A stretch of 64,000 nt of DNA from assembly GCA_033765145.1 (NCBI GenBank), contig JANRIH010000009.1, forward strand, positions 186,001 to 250,000, given 5' to 3'. This DNA is from JAGVSR01 sp033765145. Lineage in GTDB: Bacteria; Pseudomonadota; Alphaproteobacteria; Rhizobiales; Hyphomicrobiaceae. Positions 1 to 8,264 of the stretch are shown here, in pieces. The notes under the pieces are model-generated. The model made no database searches. It saw only the letters and a list, made by a program, of their open reading frames with translations, and was not told where the DNA came from. The translations under genes and the position numbers were made by a program. How positions within the stretch are numbered: position 1 is the stretch's first letter; every line of letters starts with the position of its first letter.

Positions 1-1
1 C

Positions 2-202
2 CGCAAGCGGACCCGTCAGGACGCCCGCATGTACGCTGTCAAGCTGACGGCGCAGGGCCGGGAGGTCCTCGACCGGGCGCTGCCCATCGCTCAGCAGGTC
101 GATCAACAAATTCTGTCGGTGTTCTCTGCTCCGCACCGCAGGGATTTCGAGATGCTTCTCCGGAAGCTCATCGAATCCTCGGTCGCCAAGCAAGCCATGT
201 AA
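2..202 (+). CDS. MarR-family transcriptional regulator, C-terminal part (5' truncated by window edge)
   Basis: The frame is open from base 2 and ends at TAA 200-202, giving the last 66 residues. The visible part begins with a basic stretch followed by ARMYAVKLTAQGREVLD, which matches the wing of a MarR winged helix (a D-R pair, beta-hairpin, then 'LTxxGRexl'). The long C-terminal helix that completes the MarR dimer interface follows. MarR proteins are cytoplasmic dimeric repressors that usually respond to small aromatic ligands or oxidants. The start and recognition helix lie outside the window, so the target cannot be guessed. It ends about 100 bases before polA on the same strand; nothing indicates a shared function. 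Confidence 0.75.
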   Translation, partial: RKRTRQDARMYAVKLTAQGREVLDRALPIAQQVDQQILSVFSAPHRRDFEMLLRKLIESSVAKQAM

Positions 203-299
203 GGCCGACCTGTAAAGTCCGGCCTTGCAATGTCCGACTCGGGAAGATGGGTGAGATCGGCGGCTGACCTACGGTTGCTGACCGCCTATACTCGGGTCC

Positions 300-3200
300 A
301 TGACAGAGACGACGACCGAAATGGCGCGCGCTCCTCAGGCGCGCGCAACAGTGCCCAAAGCCGAGCCGGTGCCAATCGTAAAGGGGAGCAAGCTCTACCT
401 GATCGATGGGTCAGGCTATATTTTTAGGGCGTTCCATGCGCTGCCGCCGCTGACCCGACCATCCGACGGTTTGCCCGTCGGGGCTGTCAGTGGTTTCTGC
501 AACATGCTCTGGAAGCTGTTGCGCGAGACCAAGGGTTCTGAGGCGCCGACGCATTTCGCGGTCATCTTCGATGCCGGCAAAGAGAGTTTCCGGAACGGGA
601 TCTACGACAAATACAAGGCCAACCGTCCCCCGCCGCCGGAAGAACTCGTTCCGCAGTTTCCATTGATCCGAGACGCGGTGCGCGCGTTCAACGTCGCGTC
701 GATCGAACAGGACGGCTACGAAGCGGACGATCTCATTGCAACGTATGCGCGCGAAGCGGCGGCCAACGGCGCGAGCGTCGTCATCGTCTCGTCGGACAAG
801 GACCTGATGCAGCTCGTCGGTCCCGGCGTCGTCATGTTCGACGGCATGAAGGGCAAGATGATCGGCCGGGACGAAGTGATCGAGAAGTTCGGCGTCGGGC
901 CCGAGAATGTCGTCGACGTGCAGGCGCTCGCAGGCGACAGTGTCGACAATGTGCCGGGCGTCCCGGGGATCGGCATCAAAACGGCCGCGGAACTCATCCG
1001 GGACTATGGCGATCTCGATACGCTGCTCGACAGGGCCGGCGAGATCAAGCAGCCCAAGCGGCGCGAGAAACTCATCGAGTTCGCCGATCAAGCCCGGCTA
1101 TCGCGCGAACTCGTCCGATTGAAGAGCGATGTTCCGGCCGAACATGCGGTCGAGACGTTCGGGGTTCAGGAGCCGGATGCGCCGACGCTGCTCAAGTTCC
1201 TCCGGTCGATGGAATTCAATACGCTGACGAAGAGGATTGCCGAGGCCCTCGGCGTCGAGGCGCCGCCGCCGCTCGAGCGGTCCATCGGATCGAGCCTGCG
1301 TCCGGCTGCATCGGCTGGCAACGCGCAGGGACCGGTTGCAGACGTGGGGCGTTCACCAAGTCTTGCCGTCGATGGCGTTGGGACGCCTGCGGCCGGCGTG
1401 GCGGCGGGAATGGCGCTGGCGCGATCCGCTGCGTTCGATCCCGGCCGCTATGAGACGGTCGGGACGATCGAGCGATTGGAGGTGTGGATCGCGCGCGCGC
1501 GGGACGCGGGCCGGGTCGCTTTCGATATCGAGACGACGGGCCTCGACGCCATGGCCGCCGATCTCGTCGGTGTTTCGCTTGCAGTCCTGCCGGGCGAGGC
1601 CTGCTATGTGCCGCTAAGCCATGGCGGCTCGGGTGGGGACCTCTTTCAGTCGAATGCCCGCGCGCCGGGGCAGATCGAATTGAGAGCCGCGCTCGACCGG
1701 TTGGGCCCGCTGCTCGAAGATCGCGGCGTCTTGAAGATCGGGCAGAACATCAAGTTCGATGCGCTGGTGATGCGCCGCTACGGCATCAACGTCGGGCCGA
1801 TCGACGACACGATGCTCATGTCCTACGTGCTCGACGGCGGGCGGCATGGCCACGGGATGGACGCGCTTTCGGAGCTCCATCTCGGACACACCTGCATCTC
1901 GTTCGATCAGGTTATCGAACACGCGCCGGGCGCCAAGAAGAGCGAAAAGACGTTTGCCGGGGTGCCGATCGACAAGGCGACGGCCTATGCGGCAGAAGAT
2001 GCGGACGTCACACTGAGGCTCTGGCATGTCTTGAAGCCGCGTCTCGTGGCCGAGAGGATGACGACCGTCTACGAAACGCTCGAACGCCCGCTCGTGCCGG
2101 TGATCGTCGAGATGGAACGGGCTGGAATCAAGGTCGATTCCGCCATTCTTTCGCGGCTGTCCAGTACCTTCGCGCAGGGCATCGTGCGGCTCGAGGAAGA
2201 GGTGCAGGCGCTAGCCGGACACCCGTTCAATCTCGGCTCGCCGAAGCAGCTGGGCGAACTGCTGTTCGACAAGCTGAAGCTGCCCGGCGGCAAGAAGACG
2301 AAGAGCGGGCAGTGGGAGACCCGTGCCGGTCTTCTCGACGATCTGGCGGCCAACGAAGACCTGCCGGAGGACGCGCGAAGGCTCATCAACACCATGCTCG
2401 AATGGCGGCAACTGTCGAAGCTCCGGTCGACCTATACCGATGCTCTGCCGGGCTACATCAACGCCGAAACGCACCGCATCCATACGAGCTACGCGCTCGC
2501 CGCGACGTCGACCGGACGGCTCGCATCGTCGGACCCCAATCTTCAGAACATTCCCATCCGCACCAAGGAGGGGCGTGAGATCCGGACTGCGTTCGTCGCC
2601 GACAAAGGCATGAAACTCGTCTCGGCCGACTATTCGCAGATCGAGTTGCGCGTGCTCGCGCACATCGCCGACATTCCGGAATTGAAGCGCGCGTTCCTTG
2701 AAGGCCTCGACATCCACGCGATGACGGCGTCGGAAATGTTCGGGGTGCCGTTGAAGGAGATGACGAGCGATGTGAGACGGCGCGCGAAGGCCATCAACTT
2801 CGGCATCATCTACGGCATCTCGGCCTTCGGTCTCGCCAACCAACTCGGCATCAGCCGCGAGGAAGCGGGCGCCTATATCCAAACCTATTTCAAGCGCTTT
2901 CCGGGTATCCGCTCATACATGGACGCCACGAAGAAGACGGCGCACGACATGGGCTACGTCGAGACGATCTTCGGACGGCGCATCCACTATCCCGAAATCA
3001 ACACCAAGAACCCCTCGATGCGGGCGTTCCTCGAACGCGCGTCGATCAACGCGCCTATCCAGGGGTCGGCGGCCGACATCATTCGCCGCGCCATGATCCG
3101 GATGCCTGCGGCGCTTGCGGCCGAGGGGCTCGCGTCCGCGCGAATGCTCTTGCAGGTGCACGACGAACTCGTGTTCGAGGTCGCGGCGGGCGATGCGGCA

Positions 3201-3317
3201 ACGCTCGTATCTGTTTCGCGGCGGGTCATGGAGGGTGCGGCCGAACCGGCGGTCAAGCTTTCGGTCCCGATCCATGTCGACGCCAAGGCCGCCGACAACT
3301 GGGAGGCCGCCCATTGA
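300..3317 (+). CDS. polA: DNA polymerase I
   Basis: Replicative gap-filling and repair polymerase of 1005 residues with all three classical domains. The 5'-3' exonuclease (flap) domain covers about residues 30-310, with the helix-hairpin-helix region DSVDNVPGVPGIGIKTA. The 3'-5' proofreading domain keeps its acidic residues: FDIETTGLD near 408, the NIKFD motif near 485, and YAAEDAD near 563. The polymerase domain shows motif A SADYSQIELR near 775, the O-helix RRRAKAINFGIIYG, and motif C VHDELVFE near 953. Proofreading therefore looks intact, unlike in some bacterial Pol I. A non-conserved, Ala/Gly-rich linker of about 60 residues sits before the exonuclease domain. The first ATG is used; an in-frame ATG at 321 is an alternative. 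It acts in Okazaki fragment processing and excision repair. Confidence 0.98.
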   Translation: MTETTTEMARAPQARATVPKAEPVPIVKGSKLYLIDGSGYIFRAFHALPPLTRPSDGLPVGAVSGFCNMLWKLLRETKGSEAPTHFAVIFDAGKESFRNGIYDKYKANRPPPPEELVPQFPLIRDAVRAFNVASIEQDGYEADDLIATYAREAAANGASVVIVSSDKDLMQLVGPGVVMFDGMKGKMIGRDEVIEKFGVGPENVVDVQALAGDSVDNVPGVPGIGIKTAAELIRDYGDLDTLLDRAGEIKQPKRREKLIEFADQARLSRELVRLKSDVPAEHAVETFGVQEPDAPTLLKFLRSMEFNTLTKRIAEALGVEAPPPLERSIGSSLRPAASAGNAQGPVADVGRSPSLAVDGVGTPAAGVAAGMALARSAAFDPGRYETVGTIERLEVWIARARDAGRVAFDIETTGLDAMAADLVGVSLAVLPGEACYVPLSHGGSGGDLFQSNARAPGQIELRAALDRLGPLLEDRGVLKIGQNIKFDALVMRRYGINVGPIDDTMLMSYVLDGGRHGHGMDALSELHLGHTCISFDQVIEHAPGAKKSEKTFAGVPIDKATAYAAEDADVTLRLWHVLKPRLVAERMTTVYETLERPLVPVIVEMERAGIKVDSAILSRLSSTFAQGIVRLEEEVQALAGHPFNLGSPKQLGELLFDKLKLPGGKKTKSGQWETRAGLLDDLAANEDLPEDARRLINTMLEWRQLSKLRSTYTDALPGYINAETHRIHTSYALAATSTGRLASSDPNLQNIPIRTKEGREIRTAFVADKGMKLVSADYSQIELRVLAHIADIPELKRAFLEGLDIHAMTASEMFGVPLKEMTSDVRRRAKAINFGIIYGISAFGLANQLGISREEAGAYIQTYFKRFPGIRSYMDATKKTAHDMGYVETIFGRRIHYPEINTKNPSMRAFLERASINAPIQGSAADIIRRAMIRMPAALAAEGLASARMLLQVHDELVFEVAAGDAATLVSVSRRVMEGAAEPAVKLSVPIHVDAKAADNWEAAH

Positions 3318-3458
3318 GGAGCGGTCGAGAAAACAGGACGCGAGCCGTGACAGCGGGCCGCTTTACGGTCCTCGTCCGAGGTGGCAGTCATGGCGTCGGC
3401 GGACGTGCGCGCCAGCCATCGACCGCCTGAACATCGCCACTGCCAGAGGCTTGCCCGA

Positions 3459-4613
3459 ATGACGTCACTCGACCGCGACATCGCCGCCGTCAGTTCGCAC
3501 GGCCCGTCCGCGGGGCTGGCAAGCGGGAGCGCGCCGGACGTTTCGGTCGTGGTTCCCACGCTCAATGAGGCAGGGAATATCGTGCCCGTCACCGAGGCGG
3601 TCCGGAAAGCGCTCGCTGGGTACAACTGGGAAATCATCTTCGTCGACGACGACAGCAAGGACGGAACCGCAGATGCGGCACGTCGCGTCGGGGCCGCCGA
3701 TCCGCGCGTGCGCTGCATCCGGCGGATCGGGCGGCGAGGTCTTTCGGGTGCCGCTATCGAGGGCATTCTCGCGTCGTCCGCGTTCGCCGTCGCGGTAATG
3801 GACGCGGACATGCAGCACGACGAAACGCTGCTGCCCGATATGCTCGAACAGATCCGGGCCGGCGCCGATCTCGTTGTCGGGACGCGCAATGCGGAGGGCG
3901 GCAGTGCGGGCGATGGACTTTCGCAGAACAGAAAAGCCGCGAGTGATCTCGCAACATGGGCGGCACAGCGCCTGCTCGGCGTCTCGCTCTCCGACCCCAT
4001 GAGCGGGTTCTTCATGATCCGGCGCGAGACGGCGGATCGTGTCGCGCCGAAGCTTTCGACACAGGGGTTCAAGATCCTGCTCGATCTCATCGCGTCGTCG
4101 GATGAGCCGCTCAAGATCGTCGAGCGCCCGTATCAGTTCCGGAAGCGCCTCCACGGGGCGTCAAAGCTCGATTCCCGCGTCGTCGCGGAATATGCGGGCC
4201 TGCTCATCTCCAAAGCCTCCGGCGACCTCGTGTCGGCGCGCTTCCTCTCGTTCGCCATGGTCGGCGCCTCGGGTCTCTTCGTGCACATGGCCGCGCTCGC
4301 GGGCGCGCTCGATGTCCTGAAGCTTGGGTTCGACTTTGCCCAGCTTTTCGCCGCGGTCGTCGCGATGACGTGGAACTTCATCCTGAACAACTGGCTCACC
4401 TACCGGGATCGCCGCCTCAAGGGCCTCGATTTCGTCACGGGGCTGCTCTCGTTCTACGCGGTTTGCAGTGTCGGCGCGGTCGCGAACGTGGGCGTCGCGT
4501 CGTGGGTCTACGGCCAGGACGCAACGTGGTGGCTCGCAGGGATCGCGGGTGCGCTCATGGGTGCCGTCTTCAACTACTCGGCGAGCGCTGCGTTCACGTG
4601 GCGCGCAAAGTGA
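3459..4613 (+). CDS. Dolichol-phosphate-mannose synthase-like glycosyltransferase fused to a GtrA-type membrane domain
   Basis: A 384-residue two-domain protein. Residues about 25-255 are a GT2 fold: SVVVPTLNEAGNI, the nucleotide-binding VDDDSKDGT, then MDADMQHDE (the catalytic DxD), like DPM1/polyisoprenyl-phosphate hexose synthases. Residues about 260-384 carry four hydrophobic helices with the GtrA signature (FLSFAMVGASGLFVHMA near the start, WNFILNNWLTYRDR in the middle). Such enzymes move a sugar from a nucleotide donor onto undecaprenyl phosphate and may help flip it. The gene ends 11 bases before a GT39-type transferase that would use lipid-linked sugar, so an operon is likely. The ATG at 3459 was chosen because the GT2 core starts soon after; upstream in-frame codons give a non-conserved Arg/His-rich extension. 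The sugar (mannose, galacturonate or aminoarabinose) is not determined. Confidence 0.9.
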   Translation: MTSLDRDIAAVSSHGPSAGLASGSAPDVSVVVPTLNEAGNIVPVTEAVRKALAGYNWEIIFVDDDSKDGTADAARRVGAADPRVRCIRRIGRRGLSGAAIEGILASSAFAVAVMDADMQHDETLLPDMLEQIRAGADLVVGTRNAEGGSAGDGLSQNRKAASDLATWAAQRLLGVSLSDPMSGFFMIRRETADRVAPKLSTQGFKILLDLIASSDEPLKIVERPYQFRKRLHGASKLDSRVVAEYAGLLISKASGDLVSARFLSFAMVGASGLFVHMAALAGALDVLKLGFDFAQLFAAVVAMTWNFILNNWLTYRDRRLKGLDFVTGLLSFYAVCSVGAVANVGVASWVYGQDATWWLAGIAGALMGAVFNYSASAAFTWRAK

Positions 4614-4624
4614 GGGCGGACCAA

Positions 4625-6142
4625 ATGTCGGCGGATCCCGCAAAGGCTCTCCCGGAGACCGGCGCGGGCTCGGCTCTGCCGCCAACTATTTCCGAGAAGT
4701 GGGATACGCCGATCGCCATCGGGCTCGTCGCGCTGACGCTCGTGCGCGCAGTCTTCGCAAGCCAGATCGGGTTGACCGACGACGAGGCCTACTACCGGCT
4801 ATGGTCGCTCGTCCCGAGTGCCGGTTATTACGATCACGCGCCGATGGTCGCCTGGTTCATCGCGGGCGGCCGCTCGCTGCTCGGGGATACCGAGCTCGGT
4901 GTCAGGCTACTGGCGATCACGAGTTCGATTGCGGGGGCGTTCGCGCTTTGGCGAACGGCGGCGCTGCTGTTCGGTCCGGACGTGGGGCGGGCCAGCGTCA
5001 TCATCGCGGCGGCGATGCCGCTCCTTGGCGCAGGCGCGATCGTCGTCACGCCGGATACTCCGTCGACGCTCTTCACGATCCTGGCACTTTGGGGGCTTGC
5101 CGAACTCCATGCGTCGCGAAATGCGTGGTGGTGGCTCGCGATCGGACTCTTCGCGGGACTCGGGCTCGCTTCGAAGTACACCAACCTCTTTCTCGGCGTA
5201 TCGATCCTCATCTGGCTCGTCGCGGTGCCGGACAACCGCCGCCATTTTATGTCGTGGCAGCTTTGGGCTGGCGGCTTCATCGCGCTCGCGGTGTTCCTTC
5301 CCGTACTTCACTGGAACGCGACGCACGAGTGGGTGTCGTTCGCGAAGCAATTCGGGCGCGTGGGTGCTTCAAAGGGGCTGACCCTCAAGTATCTCAGCGA
5401 AATGATCGGTGCGATGGCACTGCTCGCCAGTCCGGTCATCGCCGTGTTCGCGGCGATGGGTGCCGTCGTGTCGATCCGGGAGGCCAGGGCGTCGCGCAGC
5501 AGCGCGCATGTCCTTTTGATCGCGACCATCGCGCCGATGCTTCTCTATTTCCTCCAGCATTCGCTGCACGATCGCGTGCAGGCCAACTGGCCCGCACCGC
5601 TCTATCCATCACTTGCAATGGCGGCGGCGCTCGGCGCGTTCGCGGGCCGTGACGCTCTGGCCGCTTGGAGATGGGTCGCGATGGCCGCCGCCGTCGGTTT
5701 CGCCATCACGGGGCTGATCTACGCCCATGCGACGCGACCGCTCGTTCTCATTCCCGGCAAGCGCGAGGTGACGCACCAGTTGCATGGCTGGCCGGACTTC
5801 GCGTCGGAGGTCGATCGGATGCGCAGAGAGAAGGGCGCTGGTTGGATCGCGACGTCGAGCTATTCGACCACGGCGCAACTGGCGTTTCGACTGGATAGGG
5901 GCGTGCCGGTTCTGCAGTTGGATGAGCGCATCCGGTATGGGTTTCTCCCGCCTCCGCCCGAGACGGTGAATGCGCAGCGTGCCCTTTACGTGGAGCTCGA
6001 GCGGCGCGCGCGGCCCGAAGACCTGGCCCGCCGGTACAGTAGGGTCGAACCGGTCGGCGCGATCGAGCGGCGGATCGACGGATTTCCCCTGGCGCGCTAT
6101 GCCGTCTTCGTGGTCGAGGGTCCCGTCGGCGACCTCTTCTGA
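4625..6142 (+). CDS. Membrane glycosyltransferase of the ArnT/PMT (GT39/GT83) type
   Basis: A 505-residue polytopic inner-membrane protein with roughly ten hydrophobic segments. The first periplasmic loop after helix 1 carries GLTDDEAYYRLWS, the acidic DDE-type motif that marks ArnT and protein O-mannosyltransferase families. These enzymes take a sugar from a polyprenyl-phosphate carrier on the periplasmic face and transfer it to lipid A, core sugars or proteins. The gene follows the DPM1-GtrA fusion by 11 bases, so the two probably form a make-and-use pair. The C-terminal periplasmic region of about 120 residues is soluble. The start is the ATG at 4625, placed so that the protein begins shortly before the first helix. 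Acceptor and sugar cannot be told from sequence alone. Confidence 0.85.
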   Translation: MSADPAKALPETGAGSALPPTISEKWDTPIAIGLVALTLVRAVFASQIGLTDDEAYYRLWSLVPSAGYYDHAPMVAWFIAGGRSLLGDTELGVRLLAITSSIAGAFALWRTAALLFGPDVGRASVIIAAAMPLLGAGAIVVTPDTPSTLFTILALWGLAELHASRNAWWWLAIGLFAGLGLASKYTNLFLGVSILIWLVAVPDNRRHFMSWQLWAGGFIALAVFLPVLHWNATHEWVSFAKQFGRVGASKGLTLKYLSEMIGAMALLASPVIAVFAAMGAVVSIREARASRSSAHVLLIATIAPMLLYFLQHSLHDRVQANWPAPLYPSLAMAAALGAFAGRDALAAWRWVAMAAAVGFAITGLIYAHATRPLVLIPGKREVTHQLHGWPDFASEVDRMRREKGAGWIATSSYSTTAQLAFRLDRGVPVLQLDERIRYGFLPPPPETVNAQRALYVELERRARPEDLARRYSRVEPVGAIERRIDGFPLARYAVFVVEGPVGDLF

Positions 6143-6316
6143 CCCGCGAGCCGCCGGCCTCGTGGTCCTCATCATCAGAAGAAGCCGGAGAGTGGATAAG
6201 AGCATCTGATCGCGTCTTCACGAAGTTGCTATTTGTATTTGTACGGGCGGGTTACTAGTTTCCGGTCATCGACAAGCCGGACGGACCATCCGGCTCAACT
6301 CTTGGAGGAGATAGTC

Positions 6317-6406
6317 ATGAAGACCTGGACCAAGCCCGCCGTTCGTGAGCAGGAAGTCGGCCTCGAAGTCACGTCGTACCTGCCGGCCGAGATCGACCTC
6401 ATCTAA
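6317..6406 (+). CDS. pqqA: PQQ precursor peptide PqqA, copy 1
   Basis: A 29-residue peptide. The core GLEVTSY contains the conserved Glu and Tyr separated by three residues (Glu17 and Tyr21), the two amino acids that PqqE cross-links and that become pyrroloquinoline quinone. The N-terminal MKTWTKP resembles the leader of methylotroph PqqA, which the radical SAM enzyme PqqE and the chaperone PqqD recognise. PQQ is the cofactor of periplasmic methanol and other alcohol dehydrogenases. A strong ribosome site, GGAGGAG, lies at 6304-6310. A short hairpin (6275-6281 with 6289-6295) precedes it. A rho-independent terminator follows 24 bases after the stop, so this is a monocistronic unit. No pqqB-E genes are present in the window; they must lie elsewhere. 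Confidence 0.93.
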   Translation: MKTWTKPAVREQEVGLEVTSYLPAEIDLI

Positions 6407-6430
6407 GGTCGTCTAAGCTCAAAGAATTCG

Positions 6431-6474
6431 GAACCCGGGTGCTGGAAGCCAGTGCCCGGGTTCTTTGTTTTTTT
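6431..6474 (+). terminator. Rho-independent terminator after pqqA copy 1
   Basis: Inverted repeat GAACCCGGG (6431-6439) with CCCGGGTTC (6455-6463), a 15-base interior that can pair further, followed by a T-rich run to 6474. It separates the two pqqA copies into independent transcripts. Confidence 0.9.
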
Positions 6475-6666
6475 GGCACTCACGGCTGGCGCCCTCAGAA
6501 CGGTTGACGCCTCGTCGATGCCCGACCGGCTAGGTGATCAGTTTCCAGAAATCACATCATTAGCTCATCTGATGACGCTCTCACGCGATTGCGATTTGAA
6601 GTTATGAAGAGACGGTCGTATGTTTGAGTCATCGAAGAACACGATCCAATCTCGGAGGAGATCGCC

Positions 6667-6756
6667 ATGAAGACCTGGACCAAGCCCGCCGTTCGCGAGC
6701 AGGAAGTCGGCCTCGAGGTTACCTCGTACCTGCCGGCCGAGATCGACCTCATCTAA
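6667..6756 (+). CDS. pqqA: PQQ precursor peptide PqqA, copy 2
   Basis: Encodes exactly the same 29 residues as copy 1; the four base differences are all at third codon positions. It has its own GGAGGAG ribosome site (6654-6660), seven bases before the ATG, and its own terminator. Two identical, separately transcribed precursor genes suggest selection for a high supply of PqqA, or separate control of the two. Multiple pqqA genes are known in some methylotrophs. Synonymous-only divergence suggests purifying selection on both copies rather than decay of one, although four differences are few. Confidence 0.93.
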   Translation: MKTWTKPAVREQEVGLEVTSYLPAEIDLI

Positions 6757-6784
6757 GGTCATCTCCGCTCAGCGGTTTCAAGGC

Positions 6785-6815
6785 ACGGCGGTCCATTGGG
6801 CCGCCGTTGCTTTTT
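6785..6815 (+). terminator. Rho-independent terminator after pqqA copy 2
   Basis: ACGGCGG (6785-6791) pairs with CCGCCGT (6801-6807) around a 9-base loop, then a T run. Its sequence is unrelated to the terminator of copy 1. Confidence 0.85.
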
Positions 6816-6938
6816 GTGAGTTCGCTCAAGTCTTTCCACCGCAGATGCCGTACCTCGCCTCGCCCGGGTCATTCGGCTTTGCTAGCGTTCCCGACAGTCG
6901 AATCGGATCGATCACCGGGATCGCGAGGCCTGCGCACG

Positions 6939-7592
6939 ATGGCGAGAGAGCTGCCAAATTCAACAGTCGTCGCTCTGGATGACGTCGCTGAGGAACTTAG
7001 ACGGCGTCTCGCCACCGTCGATTCCACCGAACAGTCGGAACTCGGCCCCTGGCTCGAACAACTCCTCGTCGATCATCCGGAGAAGGTGGCGCTCGTCCTC
7101 GCGCCAGGCGGCACCATCGAAGGTGATCTCGTGCTCGAGGAAGAGGCCATCGCGGGCGACGGGCGCCCGGTGGCGGCCGTCGTGACGTGGGGCAACCTGT
7201 CCATCACAGGGCGGCTCCTGAACGAGGACGAGGACTTTGGGCCCTTTCTCATCGTCGGCGGTCATTTGAAGGTCGGGGATGTCGCGAAGTCGGCCGCGCC
7301 GGTTATCATCCTCGGCGACATCGAGGCGGCGGGCGTGATCCTTTGTGACGGCGACAATGGCATCCTGCACGCGGGTGGTGCGATTCGCTGCAACGCCCTC
7401 ATCGATAACGATCACGACGTGTTCGCCGGCCGCGGGATTTCCGGCCGGGTCGCTAGCGAGGAATACGGCAATCTCCGGGAACTGCTGGTCCCGGACGTGT
7501 TCGAAGATCCTGACGACCCCGAGGACGAATGGCCGGATGGCGCATTGATCCGCCAGCGGATTCTCGGGAATCAGCCGCTGTTCAAGGACTGA
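6939..7592 (+). CDS. Unrecognised protein with repeated short beta-strands (possible beta-helix)
   Basis: A 217-residue acidic soluble protein that I do not recognise as a named family. The N-terminal third (about 1-50) is helical. From about 55 to 170 it runs in short turns of the kind 'VxGDLVLEEE', 'GNLSITGRLL', 'FLIVGGHLKVGD', 'VIILGDIEAAGVI', 'GILHAGGAIRCN', 'DVFAGRGISGRV'. A repeating hydrophobic-Gly spacing like this is typical of a right-handed beta-helix or bactofilin-like stack. No signal peptide or membrane segment is visible. The C-terminus is Asp/Glu/Pro-rich. It follows the second pqqA terminator by about 120 bases on the same strand, so co-transcription with pqqA is unlikely. 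The start is the ATG at 6939, where the protein-like composition begins. Confidence 0.75.
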   Translation: MARELPNSTVVALDDVAEELRRRLATVDSTEQSELGPWLEQLLVDHPEKVALVLAPGGTIEGDLVLEEEAIAGDGRPVAAVVTWGNLSITGRLLNEDEDFGPFLIVGGHLKVGDVAKSAAPVIILGDIEAAGVILCDGDNGILHAGGAIRCNALIDNDHDVFAGRGISGRVASEEYGNLRELLVPDVFEDPDDPEDEWPDGALIRQRILGNQPLFKD

Positions 7593-7673
7593 TCGGCGGC
7601 AAGGGCGGAGAACGTTCTTCGCGGCGTCCACTTGGTCCGCCCGTGGTGTTGCATCGCCGGGATGCGCCGACAA

Positions 7674-8264
7674 TCAAAGCGGCGTCGTCGGCTTTGCGCC
7701 GGGTTCCGCGGGATCGGCATTCGGTGCCTTGTCGCCAGGTGCATCGGGCGGCAGATCCTTCTCCATGCGTTCGATGCGATCCTTGAACTTGCGGACCATG
7801 CCTTCGATGTAATCGAACATGCGGTCCACATCCTGTTCGGTAGGGATCTGCATCTTCGGCCCCGGCGGACCTGGTGGGCCGGTCTCAGGCGACATTGGAC
7901 CGCCTGGGGCGGCGCCGGGCGCAGGCTCTCCGGGTTTTGCCGGCTTTTCTGTGCCGGCGACACCGAGCATCTCCTCCATCTGCTTCATTTCCGACTTCAG
8001 CGCCGCGTTTTCCTGCTCGAGCCGGGTGACGTCATCGCGAAGCTTCTGCTGGCCGTCAGGCATGGCTTCACAGGCCCACGCGCCATTCGCCTGCTTGCAG
8101 AACGACGTGACGCCGGTCTCTGTGTCGAGACGGACGAAGCCGCCGTCCGTAGGCATCATGGTGTAACGGCCGGGCTTCTCCTCGGCGCGGGCCGTGGCGA
8201 GTGTCAGGACGAGCGGGATGCCGGCAGCGCCGAGCAGCCAGGCTTGGCGCGAAATTCCCATCAT
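7674..8264 (-). CDS. Exported coiled-coil, proline-rich protein of unknown function
   Basis: A 196-residue protein starting with a clear Sec signal peptide (hydrophobic core at about 8-24, ending TARAEE). Next comes a short Cys-containing motif, RYTMMPTDGGFVRLDTETG followed by TSFCKQANGAWACEAM (two cysteines, possibly a disulfide). A coiled coil follows at about 70-100, then a Pro/Gly-rich linker and a second helical segment at about 140-165 (DRMFDYIEGMVRKFKDRIERM). I believe this N-terminal motif recurs in uncharacterised Hyphomicrobiales proteins, but no function is known to me. It is likely periplasmic. It is divergent from the PodJ-like gene, with about 290 bases between the starts, so the two may share a control region. 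Confidence 0.8.
   Translation of the reverse strand: MMGISRQAWLLGAAGIPLVLTLATARAEEKPGRYTMMPTDGGFVRLDTETGVTSFCKQANGAWACEAMPDGQQKLRDDVTRLEQENAALKSEMKQMEEMLGVAGTEKPAKPGEPAPGAAPGGPMSPETGPPGPPGPKMQIPTEQDVDRMFDYIEGMVRKFKDRIERMEKDLPPDAPGDKAPNADPAEPGAKPTTPL

Larger units (their letters stand above)
6203..6756 (+). repeat. Tandem duplication of a whole pqqA cassette (promoter-like region, leader, coding region)
   Basis: Two direct copies lie 350 bases apart, ATG to ATG. The coding parts (6317-6406 and 6667-6756) differ at four bases, all synonymous. Upstream similarity continues further: both copies share CATCTGAT (6203-6210 and 6566-6573), followed by related 'CG-TCT-CACG' and 'TTGC-ATTTG' blocks, then a GTCATCGA block, then the same GGAGGAG ribosome site. 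The distance from CATCTGAT to the ATG is 114 bases in copy 1 and 101 in copy 2. The conserved upstream blocks are probably the promoter and leader. The terminators downstream are unrelated in sequence. Confidence 0.85.

Noticed and set aside
1484..2578. Long open frame of 364 codons overlapping polA in another frame; similar long antisense frames at 411-1091 and 2211-2882
   Set aside because: Composition is Arg/Gly/Ala-rich without domains, typical of shadow frames in GC-rich genes; polA in the main frame is fully conserved.
4468..5652. 394-codon open frame across the ArnT-like gene
   Set aside because: Very Arg-rich and without hydrophobic or domain structure; the real gene has clear membrane helices in its own frame.
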